From assembly GCA_028095005.1 (NCBI GenBank), contig CM051460.1:234192742-234256741 (forward strand): a DNA stretch of 64,000 nucleotides, read 5' to 3'. Shown here piece after piece: positions 34,665 through 46,962 of this stretch. Source of the stretch: Rhynchospora pubera (taxonomy: Eukaryota > Streptophyta > Magnoliopsida > Poales > Cyperaceae). Position numbers and translations under genes: made by a program. The first letter of the stretch is position 1, and each line of letters starts with the position of its first letter. The notes beneath the pieces are model-generated. The model was not told where the DNA came from. It did not search any database and was given only the letters and a program-made list of their open reading frames with translations.

Positions 34665-35871
34665 TTAATTCATTTATTTATGTTCTCTATAATTAGCATA
34701 TAAAGAAAAACAAAAGAACACAATCATAACTCTAAGAAAGATAAATGAAAATTTGCTCACCAAGATGTAACTTAAGTTGGAAATAGATAAAAGTAGAAAA
34801 CTGAAAAAAGTGAATAATTAAATATAACTTCTCATCAAAATACAACCTGGTTAATCAAAAAGTGAATAATTGAAAATTTGCTCACCAAAGCTGTAACTTA
34901 AGTTGGAAATAAGGTGATAAATATTAAATAACTTCTCATCAAAATACAAACTTGGTTAACGAGACTTAAGAGAACTGATAATTTGTTTTTTTTAATAGAC
35001 AACACCTTAAGGAAGCAGTACTGGAGGGAGGAATAGCTTTCGAGAAAGCACATCGGATGAAAGCCTTCGAGCACATTGGAACAGATCCTAGCTTTAGGAG
35101 GCTCTTCGACAAGGCCATGAAGGATAACTCAACTTTTTTTTTGAAGAAGATGCTTGAGATCTACCATGGATTTAAAGATGTTCGTGTACTTGGTGACGTA
35201 GGAGGTGGTGTCGGGGAGGCATTGGGCATGATTGTTTCAAAATATCCACACATCAAGGGCATTAACTTTGATCTTCCCAATGTCATATATAACTGCTGCG
35301 CTCATTTTGCCAGGTTCGTCAAGTTCTTTGTATCTAAAGTATGCATATACTTCATTATTACATTACATTTGAAAACTTGATGATAATATATGAGAATATT
35401 TTTAATTATGAAGGAGTAGAGCATGTTGGTGGAAACATGTTTGATTGCATACCTCATGGGGATGCCATCCTTCTAAAGGTTTGCCAGTTCATTAATAAAT
35501 TAAATAAATATATGCCCTTTTAATTTATTGTTGTAAAGTGCAACTTGAAATATAATAAGTGTTCTTGCAGCATTATATTATATTAGTTATGCTATTTTTT
35601 AGCATAATAATTCAAAAGAAATAAAATTGGATTTCTTATTCGTGCTCTAATCATTAGTTTGATTATTATAGAACCAATAAACTTTTTTTAAATGTAAAGA
35701 AATAAAGAAGAAACTTAAAATTCAAAGAATTTGGAAATTTTATTTTTTTTTCCTGTAAATTTCAATTACAAATTTATAGTTGGTTCTTCATAATTGGAGC
35801 GATGAGCACTGTGTGAAGATATTGAAGAACTGTTACAATGTTCTTCCAAATGAAGGAAAAGTCATTATAGT

Positions 35872-37632
35872 TGTTAGAGTTATGTCCTAGAAGTCAATAA
35901 TTTAATGACTTAATTATTAGTTTATGTTATGGATGATATATTATCATCTGTTCCTAGGTTTATTATTGACAGATTATTCAGGTTGAGGATCAGAATTGTA
36001 GATCTCTGTGGATCATTCTTTAGAATGACAATAATAAATCTAAACGGTCCATAATCTTGATAATTAACAAAGGAACATTAATTATCATATAAGATTAGTA
36101 TGCAAGTTAAGTGATGATTAAGTTCTACTAATCATAGGTAAAGAGTTACCAACTTAATTGCATATGTATATGTTATGGAACATAGTACAGGACTTGACCC
36201 AATGAAATAAACATATGGATTGTGTTAAGTGTCATTGTTTATTTCGTTATGATTTTGGTTCTAAGTTTGAGATGTTTATCTTTTCCACATGAGGATAGGT
36301 TCAATAAATATTGTCTACCGCTGATTCCCGATAAGGGCTGCTATACGGACTTTATTTATGTTCTCTTGAATTGTGCGGGGAAAAGCTAATCATCAAGAAA
36401 ACCGTATGTCCCTCATTAATTCACTTAGTGAGTGACGATATCTGTTTGGGCCCCTTGATGGAGTTGGATCGTATGCGCGCAACTAAGCGATCAACTCTAG
36501 ATCAAGAAACGTATAATCTGCAAGAATGACACATTCCTATCTTGGATTATACGATGATATCGTGAGACATAAGAATCAAAATAGAGAAATACTTTTATTC
36601 TCTTATGAAGGATTGAAATATTGTAGCAGTACACTATTTATGCGAATTGGGAATCATAACGTGTTGCTAGATACCACTTATGATTATTGGAATTAAATAA
36701 CGATTTAATTCCATGGCCAACATAGCATAAATCCTCAAAGGGTCACACAAATAGGACATTAATCACACAGTGCATTATTTATTTATTCACAGCAGTAAGT
36801 TCTGTGGAAATATGATAAGATTGGTTAATTAATTATATACCGTTGCGAACCGTTATAATTAATTAAGTCAATGGATCATATAGAAATAAATTAATGCATT
36901 AACTAATCCTAAAACAATTATTAATGAGTTAATAATTAATTTAGTTCAACACTTATTAATATAAATGGTTATATTGATGAATTGGGCCGTTATTTAAATA
37001 GCAAATATATAGCCCAATTAAAGAGCAAAGTTGAGGGACCTTAATTATATGAATTAATGGTCCAAATAAAGGGGTTAAATGGCCCATAAAGGCCCATTTC
37101 GTGGCTGCCCATTATGGTGGTAGGTGGGATGGCATAGTTGTAATTATGCAAGAGGTCAATTAGGTTTTGTGCTCTATATAAGGACCACTTATGAGAGCCT
37201 CCACCTAGCTTTCTCTCTCCTCTCATTTCCTCCCATGAGGCCGCCACTTTTCACCCTCTCCTTCTCTCTTTTGCTCATGTGTTGAGCTATTTTCTCTCCA
37301 CTAAATCAAGGTTGTTGATTGATGCAAGAGAGAAAACCATAGGGATTAGGCTTGTTCTTTGGGTACGCTAGCACGTACCTTGTAGAACGTGATTAATCCT
37401 CCTTGGTGGACTCGAGGGCGGTTACGAGACGTGGTGGAGACGGTGGAGAAGGCACGCCATCGATTTCCATGTCTTGGTCGAGCCCCGCGAATACGATTTC
37501 GAGGGAGGTATCGATTTCTCCTCTTTCTCTTTGTGTCTATTGCTTAAAGTACTAGATCTCGTGTTGCTTGTGTTTTAATTGGATTAATTAATAGTAATTA
37601 GTCACAAAATTAAATTGGGCAATTTCCTAACA
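35872..37632 (+). repeat. 5' LTR of the Copia element
   Basis: 1761 bp, TG...CA. A TATA-like 'ctatataagg' at about 37172-37181 is the likely LTR promoter; the following pyrimidine-rich stretch would be the start of the transcript. Short frames inside (for example on the minus strand at 37041-37247) recur in the other LTR and are not genes. Confidence 0.9.
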
Positions 37633-37633
37633 G

Positions 37634-37647
37634 TGGTATCAGAGCAC
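37634..37647 (+). other. Copia primer binding site
   Basis: 'tggtatcagagcac', one base after the LTR end, complementary to the 3' end of initiator methionine tRNA. Confidence 0.85.
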
Positions 37648-40600
37648 ATGGTCGTACTTAAGCTATTTTGACACTTAATTAAGAGAAATTGGCTAATTAA
37701 CGGATTAGTAGAGATGATGCGTTTGTTTGCTGTCTGGAAATGGTATTTTCTGTGTTGTTTCGCGTTTTTCGCTTTGATAAGTTCTCTGGAAGTTTTTGCC
37801 ATCTACATGAAAGTTGTAGATCTTTGGATTGTGATTCTTTTGGCGTTGGATTCACATTTTTCTGAATTAGTATAGATTTATTGTGAATAAAACGGCGACA
37901 GTGCGCAGAACCAGTTTCTGCTCGCACTGTCCTGTTTGAATGGCTTGAAAGATTTATATTTTGAATATAAGTACCAGTGTTCTATGGCTAGAATCAAAGA
38001 GTACTTGAAACTCTTTCTGAGCATGTGTAGATTGTTGCATGACTCGGATTAATTAGTGGGTTTTCAAGTATGAAAAGGAAGATCTTGTCGGATCCAGTTT
38101 GTTGAGCAAATCGATTGTTCTAATAAACTGTACCAACTGAGAACTCCTTTAAAAATTCTGTTTAAATGGAGTTGTTATAATTTGAGTTAGGATTCCAGAA
38201 AAATTAATTTCATAATTTTTCGTGGAAGTTTGGACCTTCAACTAGGTTAAAACATTTCGATTGACAGTCTGTTCCAGTACAGAATTTGTTGATTGTTTAG
38301 CATGTAACTTAATATTATTGAACTGAACTTGGTTGTTTTCTTTTCATGAATGGATAGCCTGTAGTCTAAACAAGTTTTTCTATGTATATTGTATATATAA
38401 AAACTGGATAGAAGGTGGTCTAACAGACCAAATGGTTGAGAGGATAAGCTGAAAATCTCATAACGGTGTTTCGTGCACTTGTAAGAGATTTGTCATTTTT
38501 GATTCTCCCAGATGGTTTAAGATCTCTTCTTGAAATTTTTACTGGTAATCACAACTATGATAAGGAGCTTAAGTAATTTATTTGAGAATTTTTGGAGACC
38601 GAAAACTGTTGGTTTTGTTGGATTCCATTAGTTAACGTTTTTTGTTAAATTACTGTTTTTCTAAGTATTCAAACTAGTTGAAAATTAGAAAATTCCTTGT
38701 TTGATCTCCTTTCAGTTATGGGATGTTGAAAGAATTTTCTAAATGAATTTAAACAAGTTTGATTGTTTAAAAATTGAGAATTTGTACGCGGAATTTACTT
38801 ATAGCAAACGATACGCAAAGATGCTTGAAAATCGTTAATTGGAAACAAAGTGCTTGTATGTGCTAACTTTGTTTTGTAGGTGGATAGTGGGTTTAGTATG
38901 GCTCAAGACTCAATGTGTATGATCAATGTGAGATGCTTATATGTGATTGCTTGTGATTGCTATGAATTGTCATAGTCTAGGTATGGGTGTATGCTTACAC
39001 GACCACCAAACAAGTGTCATATGATTGATAGTCCCAACTAAAACATGATTAAGTTAAATCGCCCTCCTTCTCTCTATCCCCTTCTAACGTGTATGATCGT
39101 TCATTGATGCATTCTCGCCGACGCGGGACATCGTGTTCCATCATCCGTGTCGGGGTGTAAATCGGATTTACTAGGAGCAAATAGAGAAAGGTTACTTAAC
39201 GATGTTTTCTAATCGGATTGGACATCGGGGCAAAGTTTGTGGATGTACATGTGATATTTCACAAACCAAGAATCATATGGAATGATTGGTTGGAGAACCT
39301 ACTCTATCTAGTTGTTTTTGGTGTCACGCCGACGCTAGCACCATCTCAACGAAAATAGGGATCTTGGAAAACCTACTACATTAGGGACATTAAATAATTG
39401 TAGTGGGAGTTTTATTTGTTATAAATAAAACAATTGCATAAAATGACCGTAAATTGATTTTGTTATAGATGTTTAAATTGTTAATTTTGTTGCGATCAAT
39501 CTTTGAAAATTAACAAACTCGTTTCTAAAAGTATTCACTTAAAGAAGTAATACCGATTCCTAAGACACGATCTTAGTGAAGAGAAATTTGAGTATGTCAA
39601 TTCCCAAAACTTTCCTCAAACTACCCGAACGTAGCAACGCGATGATTGATTGACTTTTGGCGAAAAGTTATTCAATAAAGCGTATGCTTAATATCCTCAT
39701 TTGAAATTTCTAGACCTTTGAATTAGCGAATTCATATGGACTAAAAATTAACTCGTATGTTCTCATCCGCTTACTCAAGAAAATGTTCTTGGAGAAAGTA
39801 GATATTAACTCCGTCATTTATGATTGAGTATAAAGAATATGAGTTGACCAAGAGATTATTCTTTTAAAAGAATTTATATGAATGTTTCATTAGCTCACAA
39901 ATCGAAAGATTGAAGTAGCTAATTGATGACTAGAGATATTAATCTCCGATATCAAGGATTGTTGATATTGTCATACGATCTCTTTGGAATCATGAAGGAT
40001 ATAATGTTACTTTTTTCACGCTTGTTAATGCAAAAAGGTGATTGATTAAGTATTCAAGAAATACTTCACTAATGTATGAGTTGAAATTTCGAGACTCTCA
40101 TTGATGACCATTTGTCACATGAGATGTTTTATTTGCCGTTTATGGGAGGCATTTGAAAGGTTGTCCGAAATACCATGATTGTGACGATTAGAAATATTCT
40201 AATCCTAAAGTGTATTTGTCGTTCAAATTATCTCACTATCTTTAATTCACACTAGTAACTTGATACTAGTTCATATGCTCGCATTTAAAGAAATGTGTTA
40301 GCAATGAAGAATAAAAGAATGTTCGAGAGATGCAAAGTTAACTCCGTATAGGAAATGACTTATTCATTTAAGTCATTACCATTGAATACGTAGAGTTATC
40401 TTTATTAAGAGTTTGTTTAGGAATTGAAGGTTGCATACCTTAATTCTAAAACCTCTCATAATATCTTCATTTCATATTCAATGATGGATGACTATGTTTA
40501 GTAAAAGACAAGTTCTTTTATCATGGATTTGTTTATATGATTTCATGCATCTTGATTGAATTTGCTTGAAATAGATAAACAATTTTGAATGACAAATAAG

Positions 40601-41949
40601 ATGCGTAAGACTTAACATAAAGTATTTTGACTTTCATGTTATATATAACCGCTTAGTCACATACATAAACGAGAATCGCATTACGAGAGTCTACGTAACG
40701 TAGAGCTCGAAATTCAATTCGATTTCAAATCGATTGATATGCGAATCATGTTTGTTAAATGACAAAAGCGCCTTTAACCTATGAAGGTTTAAGGACAAGT
40801 GAACTAATTAGGACTTATACATATCGATGTATAAAGACCTATAAGTACTTGTGCAATGAAAGGTTGTTGATACTTTACTACTTAATCAACGATCATTGTA
40901 GATATTAACATATCTATTTGATAAGGTATAAGTATGAACCTTTTGACTAGTTCAAAGGAGTTCAAGTGTGAAGTTAAAAAGACCGTTCAAGGAAAAAGAA
41001 AAGTCTTACAATTAATCATGGTAAGTAGTTAAGTCATATGATTTGAAATATTATCTAAAGAGTATGAAAGTAGTTTCATAACTCGCTCCATGAGGAATAA
41101 TATGTCCAAGAATGGAGGTATCGAACAATATTTTGTATAGTTCGATCAGTAATAAATCAAATGGACTTATTCGACTCGTATTAGGGAATTATGTTTGAGG
41201 ACAATATTGTTTACACTGAATGATGTTCTATCGAAGTCTATTGAAGAAGATATCTTATGAGATTTTGATCTCTAAGTATAATGCTTCTTAAGATTAGGTG
41301 TTGATAAGCTTGTACCCAAATAAGACACTTAATATTTGTAGGATGCTTTATATTAAAAGGCACTACTTCCACGAATATGATAAGAACAAAGTAGTTGTTG
41401 CTAATCATAATGTAGTCTTGATGAATTGAAACTCTCAAGAAGAAGTAGTGGGAGTAAAGTGAGCATTAAAGGAGTTTATGCGTCACTACAAGAAGTACTC
41501 TTATGGGAAACTTGTCACTCCATACATGGTGCTTAGTGGGAGTTGAGCGAAACTTCATTCACAAGTTGTTTTGAAAGAAGTTTAATAGTACGCTCCTTCT
41601 AATGAGGAATCAACCATCTCACGAGTTGATGATGTTTGAGAAACTCATGGAATATATGAGGAGTCAAGAACTCGTTCAACAAATCGTTGTGGAAGTAGTT
41701 CTTGAACCTCAAGTACCAATCCTACAAAAGATCAACGAGAGTTGATTGCCTAAGCCGTTTGATGCATTGGCTTCACGACATTCTCAAACTTAGCATATGA
41801 GAATTCGTTGATAAACAAGGAAACGATGGAACGATCCGATTCCACATATATGGTTTGAATTCATATGATCTTTAAATAAAATCCATGTATAACAACAAGG
41901 TATAGACCTTGGTTGATGTTCATGAAGGAGCAATCCATCGAGCACGTTT

Positions 41950-43140
41950 AGATCTTCAAAAGGAAAGATCGACATGGATAACAAATCGACTATGTACAAA
42001 GCGCGGCTTCTCGCTTGTAGCTATGTCTAAGTCAATGACTAGTTGACTACGTACAAAGCACAACCTCTTGCTTGTGGCTATGTAAAAGTCAATGAAGATC
42101 ATTCTGGCAATAGTTGTATTTCATATATGTTGATATATGGAAAAACACATAAAACCGCCTTCTTCGTATGAATGAAGGATGATGTTGTGCATTTGACACA
42201 AATCGAGATTTTATGTATTGCTAAAAACATACGCATGCTTCAAGAATCCATAAATGGATTAAAGCAAGTGTTGTGGAGATTGGAATAAAAGTTTTGACAA
42301 GGAAGTCAAGGAGTTGAACTTCGTCAAAAGTATCTTGTATAAACAAGATATTCAGTGGGAGCATAATTGTATTACTTGTATTGTTCAAGATAACAATTCA
42401 TTAAATTGGGAATAACATTAAGAAAATGAATATTGTCGAGATCTCTTTGGAGAATGCTTTCTCAAATGAGAACTTGGGCGAAGTCACCTAATCCTAGGAA
42501 ACAAAATCTATAAAGATAGATTATGATGGATGTTAGGTTTGAGCAAATATGCATATATTGACGAAGTGTTCTAGAAACACGAAAGTTACACTCCAAGAAA
42601 GGATGTCTAACTATACGTCACATGGCATGACTTGAGTGTTTTAACTCGGTCTATTGCAACTCGATTCGAGAAAGTGCATGAAATAGTTCAAGCATTCCTT
42701 CATTATGAGTTTCATCGTGTACGCCATATTTATGCAAATGCCCCAATGTGTAGTATCCAAAAGATATGACAAACAGTTGTCAAATGGATACAAGAGAGAC
42801 ACATTAGGACGATAGTCAAGGATATCCTCGAGTACCTTATGAGAAAGAGTGATATAATGTTTCATCTCTTAAAAGGAGCTCGTGTAAGTTAATTACACTA
42901 ATGCTAGTTTTTCGAAAGATTGATATAATCACAGTTGAGATACATATTTTGCTAAAAGGTGGTGTTGTAAGTTTAGAAGGTGTTCTAAATGGAATATTAC
43001 AACCGTTTCCGTCACCAAAGCAAAATACATAGCAACTTGTGAAGCAATAAAAGAAGTTTATTTCGGATCGATTTCTTAGTTGAGTTATTATGGTTCTAAG
43101 CATCTCGAACTATAACTTACTCCTAAAGAACCCAATGTTA
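41950..43140 (+). pseudogene. decayed Copia reverse transcriptase and RNase H
   Basis: Short pieces in shifting frames are recognisable: a 'KARLVAKGY'-like stretch (about 41995-42035), 'INGLKQ' followed after a frame change by 'WNKSFDKEVKEL' (about 42250-42320), 'LGLSKYAYIDEVL' (about 42535-42575), and 'TVSVTEAKYIATCEAIKE' from the RNase H region (about 43005-43060). Stops and indels interrupt every domain. The catalytic YVDD box has degenerated (about 42125). No gag, protease or integrase piece is recognisable upstream. Confidence 0.65.
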
Positions 43141-43458
43141 CATTGGAGATTCAAATATGATCTATAACGATATCACTTGATATCATATGATGGTGATCAA
43201 GAATATATAAAGGAGAATATATATATATATGGTCAAATAATTTTTGGATAGGTTCGCGAACACAGCGAACACTCTAGCACGACCTCTACCTTGAGCAGTA
43301 TACGAGATGCAGTTATGCATCCATACGTGGTGGACGTATGAGTAACTAGCTATAAGCGTATTATTTATTTTGAGGTCCGAGACATGTATATATGTAGATA
43401 TATGACATTGTTCTCAATTCTTCGTTGGCTAGAAGTCACAACTGATTGACTCTAGGCC

Positions 43459-43469
43459 AAGTGGGAGAT
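43459..43469 (+). other. Copia polypurine tract
   Basis: 'aagtgggagat' immediately before the 3' LTR, the usual plus-strand priming site of plant Copia elements. Confidence 0.8.
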
Positions 43470-45231
43470 TGTTAGAGTTATGTCCTAGAAGTCAATAATT
43501 TAATGACTTAATTATTAGTTTATGTTATGGATGATATATTATCATCTGTTCCTAGGTTTATTATTGACAGATTATTCAGGTTGAGGATCTGAATTGTAGA
43601 TCTCTGTGGATCATTCTTTAGAATGACAATAATAAATCTAAACGGTCCATAATCTTGATAATTAACAAAGGAACATTAATTATCATATAAGATTAGTATG
43701 CAAGTTAAGTGATGATTAAGTTCTACTAATCATAGGTAAAGAGTTACCAACTTAATTGCATATGTATATGTTATGGAACATAGTATAGGACTTGACCCAA
43801 TGAAATAAACATATGGATTGTGTTAAGTGTCATTGTTTATTTCGTTATGATTTTGGTTCTAAGTTTGAGATGTTTATCTTTTCCACATGAGGATAGGTTC
43901 AATAAATATTGTCTACCGCTGATTCCCGATAAGGGCTGCTATACGGACTTTATTTATGTTCTCTTGAATTGTGCGGGGAAAAGCTAATCATCAAGAAAAC
44001 CGCATGTCCCTCATTAATTCACTTAGTGAGTGACGATATCTGTTTGGGCCCCTTGATGGAGTTGGATCGTATGCGCGCAACTAAGCGATCAACTCTAGAT
44101 CAAGAAACGTATAATCTGCAAGAATGACACATTCCTATCTTGGATTATACGATGATATCGTGAGACATAAGAATCAAAATAGAGAAATACTTTTATTCTC
44201 TTATGCAGGATTGAAATATTGTAGCAGTACACTATTTATGCGAATTGGGAATCATAACGTGTTGCTAGATACCACTTATGATTATTGGAATTAAATAACG
44301 ATTTAATTCCATGGCCAACATAGCATAAATCCTCAAAGGGTCACACAAATTGGACATTAATCACACAGTGCATTATTTATTTATTCACAGCAGTAAGTTC
44401 TGTGGAAATATGATAAGATTGGTTAATTAATTATATACCGTTGCGAACCGTTATAATTAATTAAGTCAATGGATCATATAGAAATAAATTAATGCATTAA
44501 CTAATCCTAAAACAATTATTAATGAGTTAATAATTAATTTAGTTCAACACTTATTAATATAAATGGTTATATTGATGAATTGGGCCGTTATTTAAATAGC
44601 AAATATATAGCCCAATTAAAGAGCAAAGTTGAGGGACCTTAATTATATGAATTAATGGTCCAAATGAAGGGGTTAAATGGCCCATAAAGGCCCATTTCGT
44701 GGCTGCCCATTATGGTGGTAGGTGGGATGGCATAGTTGTAATTATGCAAGAGGTCAATTAGGTTTTGTGCTCTATATAAGGACCACTTATGAGAGCCTCC
44801 ACCTAGCTTTCTCTCTCCTTTCATTTCCTCCCATGAGGCCGCCACTTTTCACCCTCTCCTTCTCTCTTTTGCTCATGTGTTGAGCTATTTTCTCTCCACT
44901 AAATCAAGGTTGTTGATTGATGCAAGAGAGAAAACCATAGGGATTATGCTTGTTCTTTGGGTACGCTAGCACGTACCTTGTAGAACGTGATTAATCCTCC
45001 TTGGTGGACTCGAGGGCGGTTACGAGACGTGGTGGAGACGGTGGAGAAGGCACGCCATCGATTCCCATGCCTTGGTCGAGCCCCGCGAATACGATTTCGC
45101 GGGAGGTATCGATTTCTCCTCTTTCTCTTTGTGTCTATTGCTTAAAGTACTAGATCTCGTGTTGCTTGTGTTTTAATTGGATTAATTAATAGTAATTAGT
45201 CACAAAATTAAAATTGGGCAATTTCCTAACA
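43470..45231 (+). repeat. 3' LTR of the Copia element
   Basis: 1762 bp, nearly identical to the 5' LTR, ending at 45231 directly before the second ATAGT. The one-base length difference is an extra A near 45211. Confidence 0.9.
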
Positions 45232-45550
45232 ATAGTTGACATTATTCTTCCTGTGAACCCTGAGCCAACTACACGATCAAAGGGCACATTATTATAGATG
45301 TTATGATGATGATTAATTTTGGTGGTAAAGAGAGAACCAAGATTGAGTTTGAGAAGTTAGCAAAGGAAGTTGGTTTTACTCGGGTTGAGGCTCAGTACAT
45401 TTATGGAGAAGCTTGGATCATTGAATTAAGAAAATAGAGGCAAGTTGATCTTGCTGCAATACTATGAAGCAATTATTATGTGGTCTTGTCATTGTAATTT
45501 CTCGTCGTTCAATAATTTGCGGCAATACTAACTTATGTGGTCTTTTCGTT

Positions 45551-45880
45551 GGGGCCGTTTGGATCGTTTAGGAATTTAGGGGCCGTTTGGATCGCTTAGG
45601 AATTTGGGGAAGTTGCAATTTCTAGGAATATATTTATTGGGAAGTGTGTAAGTTTGTGAAGAGTTTGGATTGTTTATAATAAATTTATGGTAGGAAGATG
45701 AAATTCCCCAAAATCCTTCCCCAATCCAAACAGCCCCTTAGGGAATTTGGAGAAGTTGCAATTTCTAGGAATAAATTTATTGGGAAGTGTGTAACTTTGT
45801 GAAGAGTTTAGATTGTTTATAATAAATTTATGGTAGGAAGATAAAATTTTCCAAATTTCTTGGGAAATCCAAACAGCCCC
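45551..45880. mobile_element. Tourist-like MITE, outer copy
   Basis: The left end ggggccgtttggatcg (45551) and right end 'ccaaacagcccc' (to 45880) enclose a body identical in layout to the copy at 27213. It is split at 45578 by a second copy of the same family. It lies about 115 bp after the stop of the O-methyltransferase. Confidence 0.75.
45579..45737. mobile_element. Tourist-like MITE, inner copy nested in its own kind
   Basis: 159 bp with ends ggggccgtttggatcg and 'ccaaacagcccc', flanked by TTA on both sides (45576-45578 and 45738-45740). TTA duplication is the signature of PIF/Harbinger-type transposition. Removing it and one TTA restores the outer element. Confidence 0.85.
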
Positions 45881-46071
45881 CATTGTAATTTTCTTTTCTC
45901 GTACTTGTGTTATCGATGTCAATGAAATAAAAATGCTTTTTTTTTTATGATTTTTGTATTTGAGGAAAGTGCTATAAATTAAGATGATATGTTTTTGATC
46001 CGAATACAACGTGAATAGCAATAGAAAGTAAAACAAATTCTCAACTATTTTGTATAAGGGTAAGGTTCCGG

Positions 46072-46274
46072 CGAACGAAATCCTCTGGTCGGCAGACCAC
46101 TGGTCGTTTTAGATCTGGATCGTCTGATTTAATCTTAATGGCTATGGATGCCCCGTGCTAGTACCATGATTGATAGGCCCGAAAAAATATTAACCGTTGA
46201 GATTAAATCAGACGATTGAAATGCAACGAAGTCCAGTGGTCTTCTCTTTGTCGAAGTCCAGAGGATCCGAGTCC
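46072..46274. mobile_element. foldback MITE with 9-10 bp target duplication
   Basis: The two halves are inverted copies ('atcctctgg', 'agaccactgg' and 'tcgtctgatttaatct' on the left; their complements on the right). Direct repeats 'aaggttccgg' flank it (46062-46071 and 46275-46284), in the size range made by Mutator-like transposases. The centre 'ataggcccgaaaaa' is shared with the element at about 46831. Confidence 0.6.
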
Positions 46275-46627
46275 AAGGTTCCGGTGCCACACATTTTTGG
46301 TACTGCAAATGCCATATTTTATTTTTTTGATCTTGTTCATTTTCATGATGGATGTCTTGTCCTAAAATATCATCATTTTTAAAGTTTATTTGATATTTGA
46401 TCAAGAGGTTGAAAAATGGACATATTAGAATAAATCTATTTTAGTTATTTTGAGTAGTTCGTTTTTGACCTTTCGATCACTAATTGACTCGTTTTGTCTA
46501 ATTAAACGAAAGATATATTCGTTAGCCAGTCACGAAAAGAAAAGTTTACTTGTTGAAATTTCAAAGAATATACGAACCACGCGCTAAGTCCTCCTCTAGA
46601 TCTCAGTATCAGTATTAGTATCAGTAA

Positions 46628-46700
46628 TCTATATAGTATAATATAATCTGCGTCATTTTTTTGCGCGACTTTTAAAGCTACCTTCGCGATTTCTAATCGG
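46628..46700 (+). mobile_element. Helitron 5' end
   Basis: It starts TC at 46628 after an A, then 'tatatagtataatataatctgc' style AT-rich sequence and 'ttttaaagctacc', matching the Helitron start at 8560. I found no matching 3' hairpin downstream, so the extent is unknown; it may include part of the featureless DNA to about 50400. Confidence 0.45.
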
Positions 46701-46830
46701 TATCGTCCGTTGTTGATTAATAAGAGACAGCGCATCAATCTCGTCCGTTATTCTATTCCAGCGGTTCTTTCCCCCTTTCATTACGAATCACATCCTCTAC
46801 CGACCTTTTAAGGTTGGTAGAGTGACAACT

Positions 46831-46946
46831 TCCGATCTAAACCGTTAGATCTAATCTCAACGGTTAAGGGAGCCCCGTGCATGTAACTGAGATTGATAGG
46901 CCCGAAAAATGTTAACCGTCGAGATTAGATCAAACGGCTCGGATCA
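46831..46946. mobile_element. second foldback MITE of the same family
   Basis: Inverted halves 'agatctaatctcaacggttaa' (46852 region, first arm) and its near-complement (46913-46935) surround a centre with 'gccccgtgc' and 'gataggcccgaaaaa', the same core as the element at 46072-46274. The outer parts differ. Confidence 0.55.
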
Positions 46947-46962
46947 AGAGTTGGCCCTCCCC

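Larger units (their letters stand above)
35872..45231 (+). mobile_element. full-length, recently inserted Copia retrotransposon with decayed pol
   Basis: Two LTRs (35872-37632 and 43470-45231; 1761 and 1762 bp) start TGTTAGAGTT and end CCTAACA. They differ by about 11 substitutions and one 1-bp indel by my count. An ATAGT duplication flanks the element (35867-35871 and 45232-45236). An initiator-Met primer binding site follows the 5' LTR and a polypurine tract precedes the 3' LTR. The 5.8 kb interior has no long frame, only broken pieces of Copia reverse transcriptase and RNase H between about 41950 and 43140. It must have moved using proteins from another element. Confidence 0.9.
33135..45437 (+). 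pseudogene. COMT-type O-methyltransferase pseudogene
   Basis: Five exon parts are recognisable: 33135-33365 (dimerisation domain, MASYELDMDVAVPQ...), 33473-33669, 34999-35313, 35414-35478, and 35780-35871 continued at 45237-45437. Family blocks are clear: LKEAVLEGG, DVGGGVGEALGMI (SAM-binding glycine loop), IKGINFDLPNVI, GVEHVGGNMF, LHNWSDEHC with the catalytic-base His, and near the end GGKERTKIEF and YIYGEAWIIELRK. Plant enzymes of this family methylate phenolic hydroxyls (lignin, flavonoid or alkaloid precursors) in the cytosol; the substrate cannot be told. Defects: a 9.36 kb Copia in the last exon, a frameshift near 45275, no in-frame exon 3/exon 4 junction that I can find, and a probable Trp-to-Leu change at the start of exon 5. 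A mini-CACTA fills intron 2. Confidence 0.85.

Noticed and set aside
37041..37247. Identical small minus-strand frames at 37041 and 44639
   Set aside because: They are the same place in the two LTRs, so duplication explains their conservation.
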